DNA of 35,910 bases from CAADGU01 sp964581605 (GCA_964581605.1 CAZOPF010000056.1:1-35910); one strand, 5' to 3'; counted from the stretch's first letter, positions 1-7,675 are shown. Numbers and translations: made by a program. Notes: generated by a model from the letters alone, not told the origin.

Positions 1-120
1 GTGTTTGAGTGATCGTGTGTTTGAGTGATCGTGTGTTTGAGTGATCGTGTGTTTGAGTGATCGTGTGTTTGAGTGATCGTGTGTTTGAGTGATCGTGTGT
101 TTGTGTGTTTGAGTGATCGT
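1..120. repeat. 16-bp tandem repeat (two octamers)
   Basis: Six exact head-to-tail copies of GTGTTTGAGTGATCGT cover 1-96. An 8-bp partial copy (GTGTTTGT) follows at 97-104, then one more exact copy at 105-120. The array continues past the left edge. Copies are identical and there are no unique spacers, so this is a tandem array and not CRISPR. Confidence 0.95.
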
Positions 121-176
121 GTGTTCACGTAAACACCAAATCACCAAATCACCAAAACACTAAAACACCATAACAC
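121..176. repeat. A/C-rich degenerate octamer repeat, partial inverse of 1-120
   Basis: After GTGTTCACGTAA the strand switches to a run of AACACCAAATCACC-like units that read roughly as the reverse complement of the left array. Together they make an imperfect inverted repeat ending at the stop codon of the ABC ATPase gene. The same arrangement recurs at 29837-29902. Confidence 0.7.
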
Positions 177-920
<744 letters not shown>

Positions 921-953
921 TTTTCACACTCCATTCGTTCATATTACAAGGGC

Positions 954-1007
954 GAGACAGGTGGATAAATATCAGCGTTACCGGATGAGGTCATACCCAC
1001 CTGTCTC
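954..1007 (-). other. Inverted repeat between padR and ABC ATPase genes
   Basis: Perfect 11-bp arms GAGACAGGTGG (954-964) and CCACCTGTCTC (997-1007) enclose a 32-nt loop in the padR-ABC spacer. In the minus-strand message this would be a stem before the ATPase start. No T-run follows it, so it is not a typical terminator; processing or attenuation is possible. Confidence 0.5.
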
Positions 1008-1013
1008 TCCCCT

Positions 1014-1034
1014 ACTGCTTACTGTTTACTGTTT
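1014..1034. repeat. Heptamer tandem repeat (ACTGYTT)3 at padR stop
   Basis: ACTGCTT, ACTGTTT, ACTGTTT are adjacent and contain the padR stop codon (1026-1028). The repeat resembles the ACTGCTC heptamers at 30458-30488. Confidence 0.6.
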
Positions 1035-1607
1035 CCTCGGCCTGCCTCGTGGCTTCATTTCCGGTTCTGGTAGCGGTTGGCGTCTAATCTCGTCCAGCCG
1101 CGCTTCCACCATATCCAGCCAGCGCAGGTCAGCCTCACAGTGCATAATTGCCTTGTCAAATAAAAAAATCTTCGCCAGTTGTGATGTTGGGTCAGCCTGG
1201 TTGCGTTGTGCCGTCAGGCTGTGCAGTTCCTGGTAAAGCGTGGCACGTTGCCATCGTATGACCTGATAGGGCATGGCTTCACCCACCCCCAGGCTGAGCA
1301 TGAGCTTGATAAAGAACTCATCCCGGTGATGCTCTAAGGCAACGCTGGCGGTGAACCAGTTTTCTAATTCCGCCCGACCCGAATCAGTGATAGCGTAAAT
1401 GCGTTTTTCCGGCCCGCCATCTTGTTCCACTGCCTCCGGCATGACCAACCCGCTTTCTTGCAAACGGGTCAGGGTGGTGTAAATCTGTGCCGGTTTTACG
1501 TCCCAATTTTTCTCGCCACCAATCACCGCTTCAAAAGCGGCATGTAGCTCATAACCGTGACGCGGCCGTTGTGCCAATAATCCTAGAATGGCATTACGTA
1601 CAGACAT
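1026..1607 (-). CDS. PadR-family transcriptional regulator with AT-hook-like tail
   Basis: 193-aa regulator with the PadR N-terminal winged helix (about 1-85: ILGLLAQRPRHGYEL, IYTTLTRLQESGLV, YAITDSGRAELENW) followed by the C-terminal dimerisation helices typical of the longer PadR class. PadR proteins usually repress a neighbouring transporter gene and release DNA on binding a drug or phenolic ligand. The last residues, KPRGRPRKQ (185-193), match the AT-hook core Gly-Arg-Pro flanked by basic residues, unusual for PadR. The gene starts at ATG 1605-1607 with no clear Shine-Dalgarno. A strong promoter and a candidate operator lie directly upstream, so autoregulation together with the ABC ATPase gene is likely. 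Confidence 0.9.
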   Translation of the reverse strand: MSVRNAILGLLAQRPRHGYELHAAFEAVIGGEKNWDVKPAQIYTTLTRLQESGLVMPEAVEQDGGPEKRIYAITDSGRAELENWFTASVALEHHRDEFFIKLMLSLGVGEAMPYQVIRWQRATLYQELHSLTAQRNQADPTSQLAKIFLFDKAIMHCEADLRWLDMVEARLDEIRRQPLPEPEMKPRGRPRKQ

Positions 1608-1620
1608 AATTTAATTAGTA

Positions 1621-1639
1621 AACAAGTTAATAGTTTGTT
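1621..1639. promoter_or_regulatory. Candidate PadR operator dyad
   Basis: AACAA, nine bases, then TTGTT: a 19-bp dyad between the predicted transcription start (about 1641) and the padR start codon. Position suits autorepression. It does not match the ATGT/ACAT dyad reported for some PadR proteins, so the assignment is inference. Confidence 0.4.
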
Positions 1640-1647
1640 GAGCGCAA

Positions 1648-1676
1648 ATTATTAACTGAGTTTCTAGTTTTGTCAA
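1648..1676 (-). promoter_or_regulatory. Sigma70-type promoter of padR
   Basis: On the minus strand a perfect TTGACA (plus 1671-1676), a 17-bp spacer and AATAAT (plus 1648-1653, 5/6 to consensus) precede padR. The -35 overlaps the last codons of the methyltransferase gene. Confidence 0.75.
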
Positions 1677-2413
1677 GAAGCAAAAGGGGGCAGTTTTTCT
1701 AGCACGAGTAGGTGGGAAATGCCAAAGATGGCCAGAGGGGTCTTTTCGGCCGTATAGAGCGTAGTTTTTATCGTTTTGCCCAGGCGTGGCAATCGGTACT
1801 CTATATTGTCATATCCGCCAAAGATTCGGGCATGATGGATAACATGGACGGGCAGACCATCGAACAATTTTAGTAAACTGGTTTTTGTGTAAGTGCGCAC
1901 ATGGGGGGCCAGTCGGTTGCGCAGTTGATTGGGGAGGTAATTCACCAGGGGGATATTGCCAAATTTATATTGCCCACGCCAATACACGCCATGTTGTTCC
2001 ACGGGATACCATCGGTTGGGGCAGAAGATGAGGATACGGCCGTGATCTTTCACCACCCGCACCATCTCTGCTGCTGCCTGGCGGTCATCTTGCACATGCT
2101 CAATTACCTCGTTGCTAAACACAAAATCAAACGTAGCGGCCGCGAAGGGCAATGTTTCCCCGGCCGCTTGCACAATGCCGTTGGCCGTTCGCAGCGCCTT
2201 TTGGGCACGGTCATATTCAATTTCCAGACCAAACCGACAAGAAGAATAAGGAGCAAAATGATCCAGATATGTGCCCAGGCCGCAGCCATTGTCCAAAATC
2301 ACGGCCCCATCCAGCTTGATCCAGTGCTGAATCATAGCCAGCCGGCGCTCCTGGCCGGAACGCCAGACGTAGCCTGGCTCACCTCTCTCTGCCGCCTTTG
2401 CCGAATAGCTCAT
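1673..2413 (-). CDS. Class I SAM-dependent methyltransferase (Methyltransf_11 type)
   Basis: About 246 aa starting MSYSAKAAERGEP. Motif I is VILDNGCGLGTYLDHF. An acidic position at the end of strand 2 (GLEIEYD), an ETLPFAAATFDFVFSNEVIEHV segment split over motifs II-III, and EMVRVVKDHGRILIFCPN complete the Rossmann methyltransferase fold. These enzymes transfer a methyl group from SAM; the acceptor cannot be told from sequence. The frame stays open to an ATG at 2479, but those 22 extra residues come from the heptamer repeat at 2414-2460, so the ATG at 2413 is preferred. It is the last gene of the minus-strand run, about 40 bp after the glycosylase gene. Confidence 0.85.
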   Translation of the reverse strand: MSYSAKAAERGEPGYVWRSGQERRLAMIQHWIKLDGAVILDNGCGLGTYLDHFAPYSSCRFGLEIEYDRAQKALRTANGIVQAAGETLPFAAATFDFVFSNEVIEHVQDDRQAAAEMVRVVKDHGRILIFCPNRWYPVEQHGVYWRGQYKFGNIPLVNYLPNQLRNRLAPHVRTYTKTSLLKLFDGLPVHVIHHARIFGGYDNIEYRLPRLGKTIKTTLYTAEKTPLAIFGISHLLVLEKLPPFAS

Positions 2414-2460
2414 ACGGTAATCGGTAATCGGTGATCGGTTGTCGGTTGCCCGATTACCGT
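2414..2460. repeat. Heptamer repeat (CGGTAAT)n with 11-bp inverted ends
   Basis: CGGTAAT, CGGTAAT, CGGTGAT, CGGTTGT, CGGTTGC in tandem. ACGGTAATCGG at 2414-2424 and CCGATTACCGT at 2450-2460 are perfect inverse arms. The element fills the gap between two minus-strand genes and contains the glycosylase stop codon. Confidence 0.8.
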
Positions 2461-3104
2461 TGCCCCATGATCTCGTCATATCTGCGGCGGACTTCCTGAA
2501 TGTCTTGCCAGGTGAGGGCTTTGGGGCTGCCGGGGGTGCGAATAGGGTTACGCAACAAGTATGAAGGGTGGAAGATAGGCATTACCTGACGGCCGACAGC
2601 AGCACCTGGCGGGCCGTGCCATTCAAACCACTGTCCGCGCAGTTTGGTAATACCTGTTTGCCCCAAAATGGATTGGGTGGCGACGTTACCCGTCAGGAGC
2701 ATAATCACAGGATCAACCAGCCGGATAATTTCCAGCACATACGGCTTGTAAGCCTCAATTTCTTCATTTGTCGGTTTGCGAAAATTGGCCCCATCTTCCC
2801 CTGGCGGCATCCGAAAAACAGAGTTGGTGATGAAAACATCTTGTTCCGGGTCAAAATGAACCGCTTGCAAAATCTGGTCAAGTAATTGTCCGGCACGGCC
2901 GACAAATGGTTTTCCTACTTTATTTTCTTCTGGGCCTGGTGCTTCGCCCACAATCATCACTTTTGCCTGTGGATTACCACGATAGATGACCACATTGGTA
3001 CCGGCCGTTGCCAATGGGTCGTCTGTCATTTGCATCATCCTGGCCACTAATTCGGCCAGTGAACTGTAATACGTGGGGCGTTTTTCAAATAAACCGGGCT
3101 GCAT
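2454..3104 (-). CDS. Uracil-DNA glycosylase, family 4-like, lacking the Fe-S cysteines
   Basis: 216-aa member of the uracil-DNA glycosylase superfamily closest to family 4, which excises uracil from DNA in base excision repair. Visible: water-activating motif GEAPGPEENKVGKPFVGRAG (about 53-72), FITNSVFRMPPG, the RPxVI-like strand LVDPVIMLLTGN, and DNA-contacting HPSYLLRNP. Family 4 enzymes carry four cysteines for a 4Fe-4S cluster: two near the N-terminus, one before RPPG, one before RPYL. This protein has no cysteine at all; the last two positions read VFRMPPG and AYKPYV. The fold and active-site loops are otherwise kept, so it is probably an active, cluster-free variant. It lies 37 bp after the ANTAR regulator gene. 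Confidence 0.87.
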   Translation of the reverse strand: MQPGLFEKRPTYYSSLAELVARMMQMTDDPLATAGTNVVIYRGNPQAKVMIVGEAPGPEENKVGKPFVGRAGQLLDQILQAVHFDPEQDVFITNSVFRMPPGEDGANFRKPTNEEIEAYKPYVLEIIRLVDPVIMLLTGNVATQSILGQTGITKLRGQWFEWHGPPGAAVGRQVMPIFHPSYLLRNPIRTPGSPKALTWQDIQEVRRRYDEIMGQR

Positions 3105-3141
3105 GACTCATTCCTCCTCGGTTGATTCTGATGAGAGGGTG

Positions 3142-3693
3142 TTACTGCTGCAAAATGGAGAGGGCCACCTGCCGCATACTCTGGCGATTGGTGCGGGCAC
3201 GCTGTTGAATGGTCTGGTACGCCTCATCTTCTGTCAGCCCGGCAGCCATCAGCTTGCCTTTGGCGCGGTCAATCAGTTTGCGCGTGACCAGTTCATCTTC
3301 TAATTTGTCGGCCCGTTGTTGCAAATGGGCGGTGTCTTGAAAACGATGCACGGCAATGGCAATGGCGGCCGCCAGTTCTTCTTGTTTGATTGGTTTGAGC
3401 AAGTAGCCCTGAATGGGTAAATCGGCCGCTTCTTCGATAAGGTCTTGTTCGCTAAAAGCGGTGAGCAGCAGGATGGGCATGGGGTGGTTGCGGGCCAATG
3501 TTTTGACGGTTTGCAAACCATCGGTGTAAGGCATTTTGATGTCCAGGATGGCCAGGTCTGGCTGGTGGCGTTGGGCCATTTGCAAGGCTTCACGGCCGTT
3601 GCTGGCTGCCAGCACCTCATGACCCAGTTCATTGAGCATCGCCTTGATCCCCAGGCGAATAATGGACTCGTCGTCCGCAATCAAAATGCGCAT
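3142..3693 (-). CDS. Response regulator with ANTAR RNA-binding domain (REC-ANTAR)
   Basis: 183 aa. Receiver domain (1-115) with acidic pair Asp7-Asp8, phospho-acceptor Asp51 (AILDIKMP) and the LLKPI lysine. A short coiled coil (about 115-135) and an ANTAR domain (about 128-180: RKLIDRAKGKLMAAG, then TNRQSMRQVALSIL) follow. ANTAR proteins such as EutV, NasR and AmiR bind paired hexaloop hairpins in leader RNA and prevent termination. The partner should be the HisKA_2 kinase two genes upstream, as in EutW/EutV. The target RNA cannot be identified here; genes elsewhere are likely. Repeat DNA rather than a promoter lies immediately upstream, so it is probably cotranscribed with the kinase. Confidence 0.92.
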   Translation of the reverse strand: MRILIADDESIIRLGIKAMLNELGHEVLAASNGREALQMAQRHQPDLAILDIKMPYTDGLQTVKTLARNHPMPILLLTAFSEQDLIEEAADLPIQGYLLKPIKQEELAAAIAIAVHRFQDTAHLQQRADKLEDELVTRKLIDRAKGKLMAAGLTEDEAYQTIQQRARTNRQSMRQVALSILQQ

Positions 3694-3732
3694 AGGGGTA
3701 GAATTATGACGTAAGTGGGGATTTTGGTAAAG

Positions 3733-3827
3733 GGCGGAGGAGCGGAGGGGCGGAGGGGCGGAGGGGCGGAGGGGCGGAGGGGCGGAGGAGCGGAGGGGCG
3801 GAGGGGCGGAGGAGCGGAGGGGCGGAC
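3733..3827. repeat. Octamer tandem repeat (GGGCGGAG)n
   Basis: About a dozen copies of GGGCGGAG, some AGCGGAGG variants, lie between two response-regulator genes. The following CTCCGCTCCTTTTCTCC (3847-3863) is partly complementary. A minus-strand frame across it reads as an Arg-Pro-Ser-Ala-Pro repeat and is not treated as a gene. Confidence 0.9.
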
Positions 3828-3872
3828 GGGGTTCTCCCCTCTGCCTCTCCGCTCCTTTTCTCCTCTGCTCAA

Positions 3873-4835
3873 TTAGCTGGCGGCGAAGATGGCTTGCAGT
3901 GGGGGAATGGACACTTCCATTGTGGTTGGGAATTGGCGCAGGCGGAGGGTTTCGGCGAAGTCTATGACATCCAGGGGGGTGGCAAAGGAGGGGGTGCGGG
4001 CAGGGGCAACGGCCGTGGCCAGTGTCATCAAGGGCGCGCGGCTGCCATTGGGTAGCTGGATTTGGGCGGTAGCCAGTTCGGCGGGGCTGTACCAGCGGCG
4101 GCTGGCGGCGGTGAACTGCTGTTGGAATTGGGCGAGCATACGGCCGTGCTGCCCACTGCGTGTAATAATCACAAATTCATGGGCGCTCAACACACCCACC
4201 AGATCATCCAATTCGCCGAATTCATCCACTACCCCGTTTAACTGGTCAGCGACCGTGCGGCGGACGCGCTGCCCGGCCACCGCGCCATACACATCCTGGT
4301 AAGCGGCCATGTGGCTGATGTGGATGAGCAGGAATGACCAATCTGGCCGGGTCAGCCGCGCCTGCAAATCCTGGTGGATGGCTGGCCAGCCGGCCAGCCC
4401 CGTTACCAAATCTACGCTGTGCGTGGGGCGAGGCAGGGCGTTTTTGATGCGAAATTGCAGTTCCACCACGTCAAATGGTTTGGTGATGTAATCGTCTACA
4501 CCCATTTCTAACGCTTTCATGCGTTGGTCACGGCCGTCATCTGGTTGTCCCAGGAAAAAGATGGGGATGTGGTTGATCAGTTGGAGCGGTTGTAATTGTT
4601 GGAACAGTTGCAGGGCGGGCATGTCGGGCAGGTCGGTATCAATGAGCAGCAGATGGGGCGGGGTTTGCTGGCAAAAGGTGAGGGCGTCACGGCCGTTGTC
4701 CACAACCTGCCACATATAACCGGCCAGGTAATCGCCCAACATCCGGCCTAAATAAGGGTCTGGCTCCACAATCAGCACCGTTGTCGGTTTGATACGACTG
4801 AGTTCCTGCTGCAAACGTGTGGTTAAATGATTCAT
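3873..4835 (-). CDS. Response regulator with degenerate GGDEF-like output domain
   Basis: 320 aa. Receiver domain (about 18-130) with phospho-acceptor Asp66 (LLIDTDLPDM) and Lys119 (YITKPF). The C-terminal part starts like a diguanylate cyclase (DLVTGLAGWPAI matches the usual DxLTGLxNRRxL) and keeps the central strand order, but the GGDEF signature is replaced by LSAHEFVII. Catalysis of c-di-GMP synthesis is therefore not expected; the domain may bind nucleotide or partners. It sits between the kinase and ANTAR genes, so the kinase probably feeds two receivers. A phosphate sink or selector for the ANTAR branch is possible but is inference. Confidence 0.85.
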   Translation of the reverse strand: MNHLTTRLQQELSRIKPTTVLIVEPDPYLGRMLGDYLAGYMWQVVDNGRDALTFCQQTPPHLLLIDTDLPDMPALQLFQQLQPLQLINHIPIFFLGQPDDGRDQRMKALEMGVDDYITKPFDVVELQFRIKNALPRPTHSVDLVTGLAGWPAIHQDLQARLTRPDWSFLLIHISHMAAYQDVYGAVAGQRVRRTVADQLNGVVDEFGELDDLVGVLSAHEFVIITRSGQHGRMLAQFQQQFTAASRRWYSPAELATAQIQLPNGSRAPLMTLATAVAPARTPSFATPLDVIDFAETLRLRQFPTTMEVSIPPLQAIFAAS

Positions 4836-4855
4836 TCGCTGACCTGTACACCTAA

Positions 4856-5039
4856 AGATTAGAGATTAGTGATTGAGCGGCTGATTGATAGCTATCTCGT
4901 TTTTGAACTGCGGAGGGCGCAGAGAGCGCAGAGATTTCTCCTTTGTTTTCCTCTGCGTTCTCCGCGTTCTCTGCGGTTAGATAAGTTTTGCCAGTCAAGC
5001 AGGAGATTGGGATATTGGTCAATCTTTAATCTCCAATCT
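4856..5039. repeat. Nested inverted repeats of 7-mers and 9-mers
   Basis: Outer arms at 4856-4875 and 5020-5039 pair at 17 of 20 positions and consist of GATTAGA/GATTGGA heptamers. Inner arms at 4908-4933 and 4951-4976 consist of GCAGAGAAC/GCGGAGAAC nonamers and could form a long imperfect hairpin with a 17-nt loop. The element fills the spacer between the kinase and the degenerate-GGDEF regulator; the kinase stop codon (5026-5028) lies inside the right arm. On the RNA it could be a processing or attenuation structure. Confidence 0.75.
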
Positions 5040-6651
5040 CTACCTCTCGTGGCAACCGAATGCTGATTTCCGTGCCGCCGTCAGGCCGATGTTGGAATTT
5101 GATCCGGCCGTGCAAATCATCCGTCACCAACATTTCCGCCAGTTCCAGCCCCAATCCTTTTTGCATGTCCGGGGGTAGCCCCCGGCCGTTGTCTGTGACC
5201 AGGACAATCAGCTCTTCCGGGGATTGCCCCAGAGAAATTTCAATCTGCCCACCGGTACGTTCCACAAAGGCGTGTTCCAGCGCATTTTGCACCAATTCAT
5301 TTACAACCAGAGTTAAGGCAGTGGCCGCCCGGCTGGGCATTAGCAGCGATTCGCCAAACACTGCCAGGTGAATATCCTGCTGCGGATTGGTCAGCGTTTC
5401 GCCGGTGGTGTGGGTGATGCGCGTCAGCACTTCTTTGACATCCACCAGCCGGAAGCCTTTGTCTGATAACAGTTCATGCACGGCGGCAATGCTGCGGATG
5501 CGGTGTATGTTGGCCGTCAGCACGTCGCGGGCGGTCAGGCGGTCGGCATCGCTGAGTTGCAATTGCATGAGCATGGCTACGGTTTGCAGATTGTTTTTGA
5601 TGCGGTGGTGCATTTCGCGGATCACGGCCGTATGCGTGACCAACCGCGCATTCTCAATGGCTAAGGCGGTCTGATTGGCCAGGGTGGCAAACCAGGTTTG
5701 TTCCTCTTCGGTGAAGGTGCGGGGCACGGCCGTGTACCCATTCAACACCCCAATCACCCGGTCACGCACGCTCAGGGGCACGGAAAGCAGCGAGACCAGC
5801 CCTTCGGCGCGGGCCAGTTCATGCCCGGCGTAGCGGGGGTCGGTACGCACATCGGCGATGTACAGCGGTTTGCCGGTGGCGGCTACCGTACCGGTGACGC
5901 CCTGACCCACAGGCAGCGGTGGGCGGTGGCGGTAGGGGTTATCGTTGTGGCGGGCCGAGCGCAGTTCCAGATGGGTGCCTGTTTCATCGAGCAGAAAGAG
6001 GGAGCAAACGGCCGTGTTCATCACCTGCGCCGCCATTTCCATCACCACATCCAGCATGTCGTCCAGGTATTGCGGGGCGGTAATGGCTGCGCTCACCTGC
6101 GCCAACGCCCGCATTTCGGCCAACTGCCGCCGCTGCCGGTCATACAATTGGGCCTTGGCCAATGCGCCCGCCGCCAGGTCGCCAATGAGGGAGAGGATTT
6201 CCACATCGTCAAAGGTGAAGGTGTACGGCCGTACCGTCTGCACATTTAACGCGCCAATCACATCCGTCTCAATGGTCAACGGCACAGCCAACAAGGAATT
6301 AAAGGGGGTCTCCTCCGCTTCATCCACCCATTTGAAATGGGGGTCTTGTTGGGCATTGGCCGCGTAAACAGGCTGGTTCATTTGCACGGCATAACCGGTC
6401 ATGCCTTCGCCCACGCGCAGCGTAGCACGACCAACGGCCCGCCGCGCCAGCCCGGTGCTGGCGCGCAGGCGCAATGTTTCACCCGCCGGGTCTAGCAGGT
6501 AGATGGAACAGGAATCTACGTGCATGACGTCGGTCGTTTTGCGGGCGATGAGGTCGAGGGTGGTGTCTAAATCCCAGGCGGTGCTGAGGGCGCGGGCCAT
6601 TTCGCGCAGGGCAGTGACGGCTTGGGGGCGGGTGGAGTGGCGTTGGGGCAT
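5026..6651 (-). CDS. GAF-GAF sensor histidine kinase, HisKA_2 family
   Basis: 541-aa soluble kinase with no membrane segment. GAF 1 covers about 28-165 and GAF 2 about 185-335; both carry the SLLAVPL/SLLSVPL strand typical of GAF. The HisKA_2 phospho-acceptor segment is EMHHRIKNNLQTVAMLMQLQ (about 347-366), with the acceptor at His348/349. The ATPase domain (about 440-535) has N-box NELVQNALEHAF, DNGRGLP and KGLGLELAEMLV. HisKA_2 kinases with ANTAR regulators form RNA-level two-component systems. The ligand of the GAF domains is unknown. Only 8 nt separate it from the DUF2442 stop, so it probably shares the DUF4160 promoter. The last codons derive from the repeat at 5020-5039. Confidence 0.93.
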   Translation of the reverse strand: MPQRHSTRPQAVTALREMARALSTAWDLDTTLDLIARKTTDVMHVDSCSIYLLDPAGETLRLRASTGLARRAVGRATLRVGEGMTGYAVQMNQPVYAANAQQDPHFKWVDEAEETPFNSLLAVPLTIETDVIGALNVQTVRPYTFTFDDVEILSLIGDLAAGALAKAQLYDRQRRQLAEMRALAQVSAAITAPQYLDDMLDVVMEMAAQVMNTAVCSLFLLDETGTHLELRSARHNDNPYRHRPPLPVGQGVTGTVAATGKPLYIADVRTDPRYAGHELARAEGLVSLLSVPLSVRDRVIGVLNGYTAVPRTFTEEEQTWFATLANQTALAIENARLVTHTAVIREMHHRIKNNLQTVAMLMQLQLSDADRLTARDVLTANIHRIRSIAAVHELLSDKGFRLVDVKEVLTRITHTTGETLTNPQQDIHLAVFGESLLMPSRAATALTLVVNELVQNALEHAFVERTGGQIEISLGQSPEELIVLVTDNGRGLPPDMQKGLGLELAEMLVTDDLHGRIKFQHRPDGGTEISIRLPREVEIGD

Positions 6652-6659
6652 GGAGTCAT

Positions 6660-6932
6660 TCAGGCTGTTTCTGGTATTGGCAAGGGAATACCTGTAGCTT
6701 CGCTGTACAGAACATCAGGGTCTAAATCTACCTCATTAGGCCAAACCAACGTGCCAACTTCAGGATCAACCTGGACACGGGCAAAAAACGCCACATCTTC
6801 GAGGGGTTTGAAGACGCCGCCCCGGCCGATAATTTTGTGAGCAAAGTCCATTTCGGCGGAACGGCCGTCGGCAAATGTAATAGCCAGGATATGGTTTCTT
6901 ACGTGCTTAACTTTGGTAATTCGGGGAAACAT
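6660..6932 (-). CDS. DUF2442 domain protein
   Basis: 90-aa protein with the DUF2442 pattern: a short N-terminal segment, LAITFADGRSAEMDF in the first strands, and PLEDVAFFARVQVDPEVGTLVWPNEVDLDPDVLY in the second half. Function is unproven. DUF2442 genes are often next to DUF4160 genes, as here (14-bp gap, GAGGC-type ribosome site before the ATG), and the pair has been suspected of toxin-antitoxin-like behaviour; nothing in this sequence proves that. It is followed 8 nt later by the histidine kinase, so it may simply be the second gene of the signalling operon. Confidence 0.85.
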   Translation of the reverse strand: MFPRITKVKHVRNHILAITFADGRSAEMDFAHKIIGRGGVFKPLEDVAFFARVQVDPEVGTLVWPNEVDLDPDVLYSEATGIPLPIPETA

Positions 6933-6946
6933 AATCTGCCTCTGTT

Positions 6947-7168
6947 TTATTCTAGCGGTTCAATCTTTTCAGCCGGTTCATTGGCCTGTAAACGAACCCA
7001 ATTTTGCATCAATTCTCTTTGGTGCAAGGCTGACCATTCAAAGATCATCGAAAGGGTTTGTCGTGGCAATTGTCCGTTTAGAATTGTGATGGGATCAATA
7101 CCCACCTGTGCTTCTTGTTGCCCATAGACGGCGTGGAAGTGTGGCGGTGGGTGATCGTCATAATACAT
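6947..7168 (-). CDS. DUF4160 domain protein, conserved N-terminus lies upstream of first ATG
   Basis: 73 aa from the first ATG (MYYDDHPPPHFHAVYG...), the DUF4160 family mark. Reading upstream in frame gives ELSRFYGITIR, which is the conserved beginning of the family, but codons from 7169 to 7213 contain no ATG, GTG or TTG before an in-frame TAG at 7211-7213. The place of the usual first Met is taken by ATC (plus 7205-7207). Translation may start at that ATC, at ATA (7178-7180), or the gene may make a truncated product; a sequencing error is also possible. A promoter with perfect -10 TATAAT ends only 6 nt before the ATC. Confidence 0.8.
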   Translation of the reverse strand: MYYDDHPPPHFHAVYGQQEAQVGIDPITILNGQLPRQTLSMIFEWSALHQRELMQNWVRLQANEPAEKIEPLE

Positions 7169-7213
7169 GCGAATGGTTATACCATAAAATCGGCTTAGTT
7201 CAGGGATGGTCTA

Positions 7214-7241
7214 ATTATACAACTGTAGGGGAGAGTGTCAT
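7214..7241 (-). promoter_or_regulatory. Promoter of DUF4160-DUF2442-kinase unit
   Basis: On the minus strand ATGACA (plus 7236-7241, 5/6), 16 bp, TATAAT (plus 7214-7219, perfect). The predicted start of transcription is at about 7207, at the in-frame ATC, so the message would be nearly leaderless. Confidence 0.6.
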
Positions 7242-7246
7242 CCTGG

Positions 7247-7657
7247 CTAAGGGGGCAGGAAGCCGTTTACAAATTCAAAGTAGCCACGCCGGCCGCCCTT
7301 TTTTTGCCACATTTCGACGGATTTGCGCAACCGTTTGAGGCAGTCTATCACCTCTTGCAGGGAGAGAGCATTATCGCCCAGGTCGGCTATTTGCCCGGCT
7401 TCGTCTACCACCGGGGCGCGGCCCAGCCAGCCGTCGCAGACCAGCTTGAGTTCGTCGTGGGATTGTTGGGCCAGGGGGGAGAGGGGGATGTGGGGCGGTT
7501 GGCGGCGGCGCTGCACGGCCGTGTACTGCCGAATGAGGGCATTTAATGCATTGAGCGTTTCCCAATCCGTCATGTTCTCAGCGGTGCGATACGTTTGCAC
7601 CAGGGCAATTTCCATGCTGCGCAGAGGGTCGTTGTATTGTTCTTCAAAGGTGGACAT
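7247..7657 (-). CDS. Conserved-looking hypothetical protein, mostly helical
   Basis: 136-aa protein with no family I recognise. It is soluble, has no signal peptide and looks largely alpha-helical: 1-30 and 31-50 (TDWETLNALNALIRQYTAVQRRR), then a Pro-rich link, HDELKLVCDGWLG, a short beta/turn part around 88-100 and a final helix (SLQEVIDCLKRLRKSVEMWQKKGGRRGYFEFVNGF). Codon use resembles its neighbours and the frame is the only plausible one here. It starts at ATG 7655-7657, downstream of the hairpin at 7676-7708, and stops 39 bp before the DUF4160 start region, inside the -35 side of that promoter. Confidence 0.7.
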   Translation of the reverse strand: MSTFEEQYNDPLRSMEIALVQTYRTAENMTDWETLNALNALIRQYTAVQRRRQPPHIPLSPLAQQSHDELKLVCDGWLGRAPVVDEAGQIADLGDNALSLQEVIDCLKRLRKSVEMWQKKGGRRGYFEFVNGFLPP

Positions 7658-7675
7658 GAGGTTCTGTTGTACATT

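Noticed and set aside
1..120. Possible CRISPR array
   Set aside because: Units are directly adjacent and identical with no unique spacers; it is a simple tandem repeat, and no cas gene is near.
2414..2479. N-terminal extension of the methyltransferase
   Set aside because: The extra 22 residues are encoded by CGGTAAT repeats and have no counterpart in the family; ATG at 2413 fits better.
3681..3872. 63-aa minus-strand frame rich in Arg-Pro-Ser-Ala-Pro
   Set aside because: It is the translation of the GGGCGGAG octamer array; no ribosome site and no non-repeat content.
4908..4976. ANTAR target hairpins in the kinase-regulator spacer
   Set aside because: ANTAR targets are two short stems with six-base loops; this is one long repeat-derived hairpin with a 17-nt loop.
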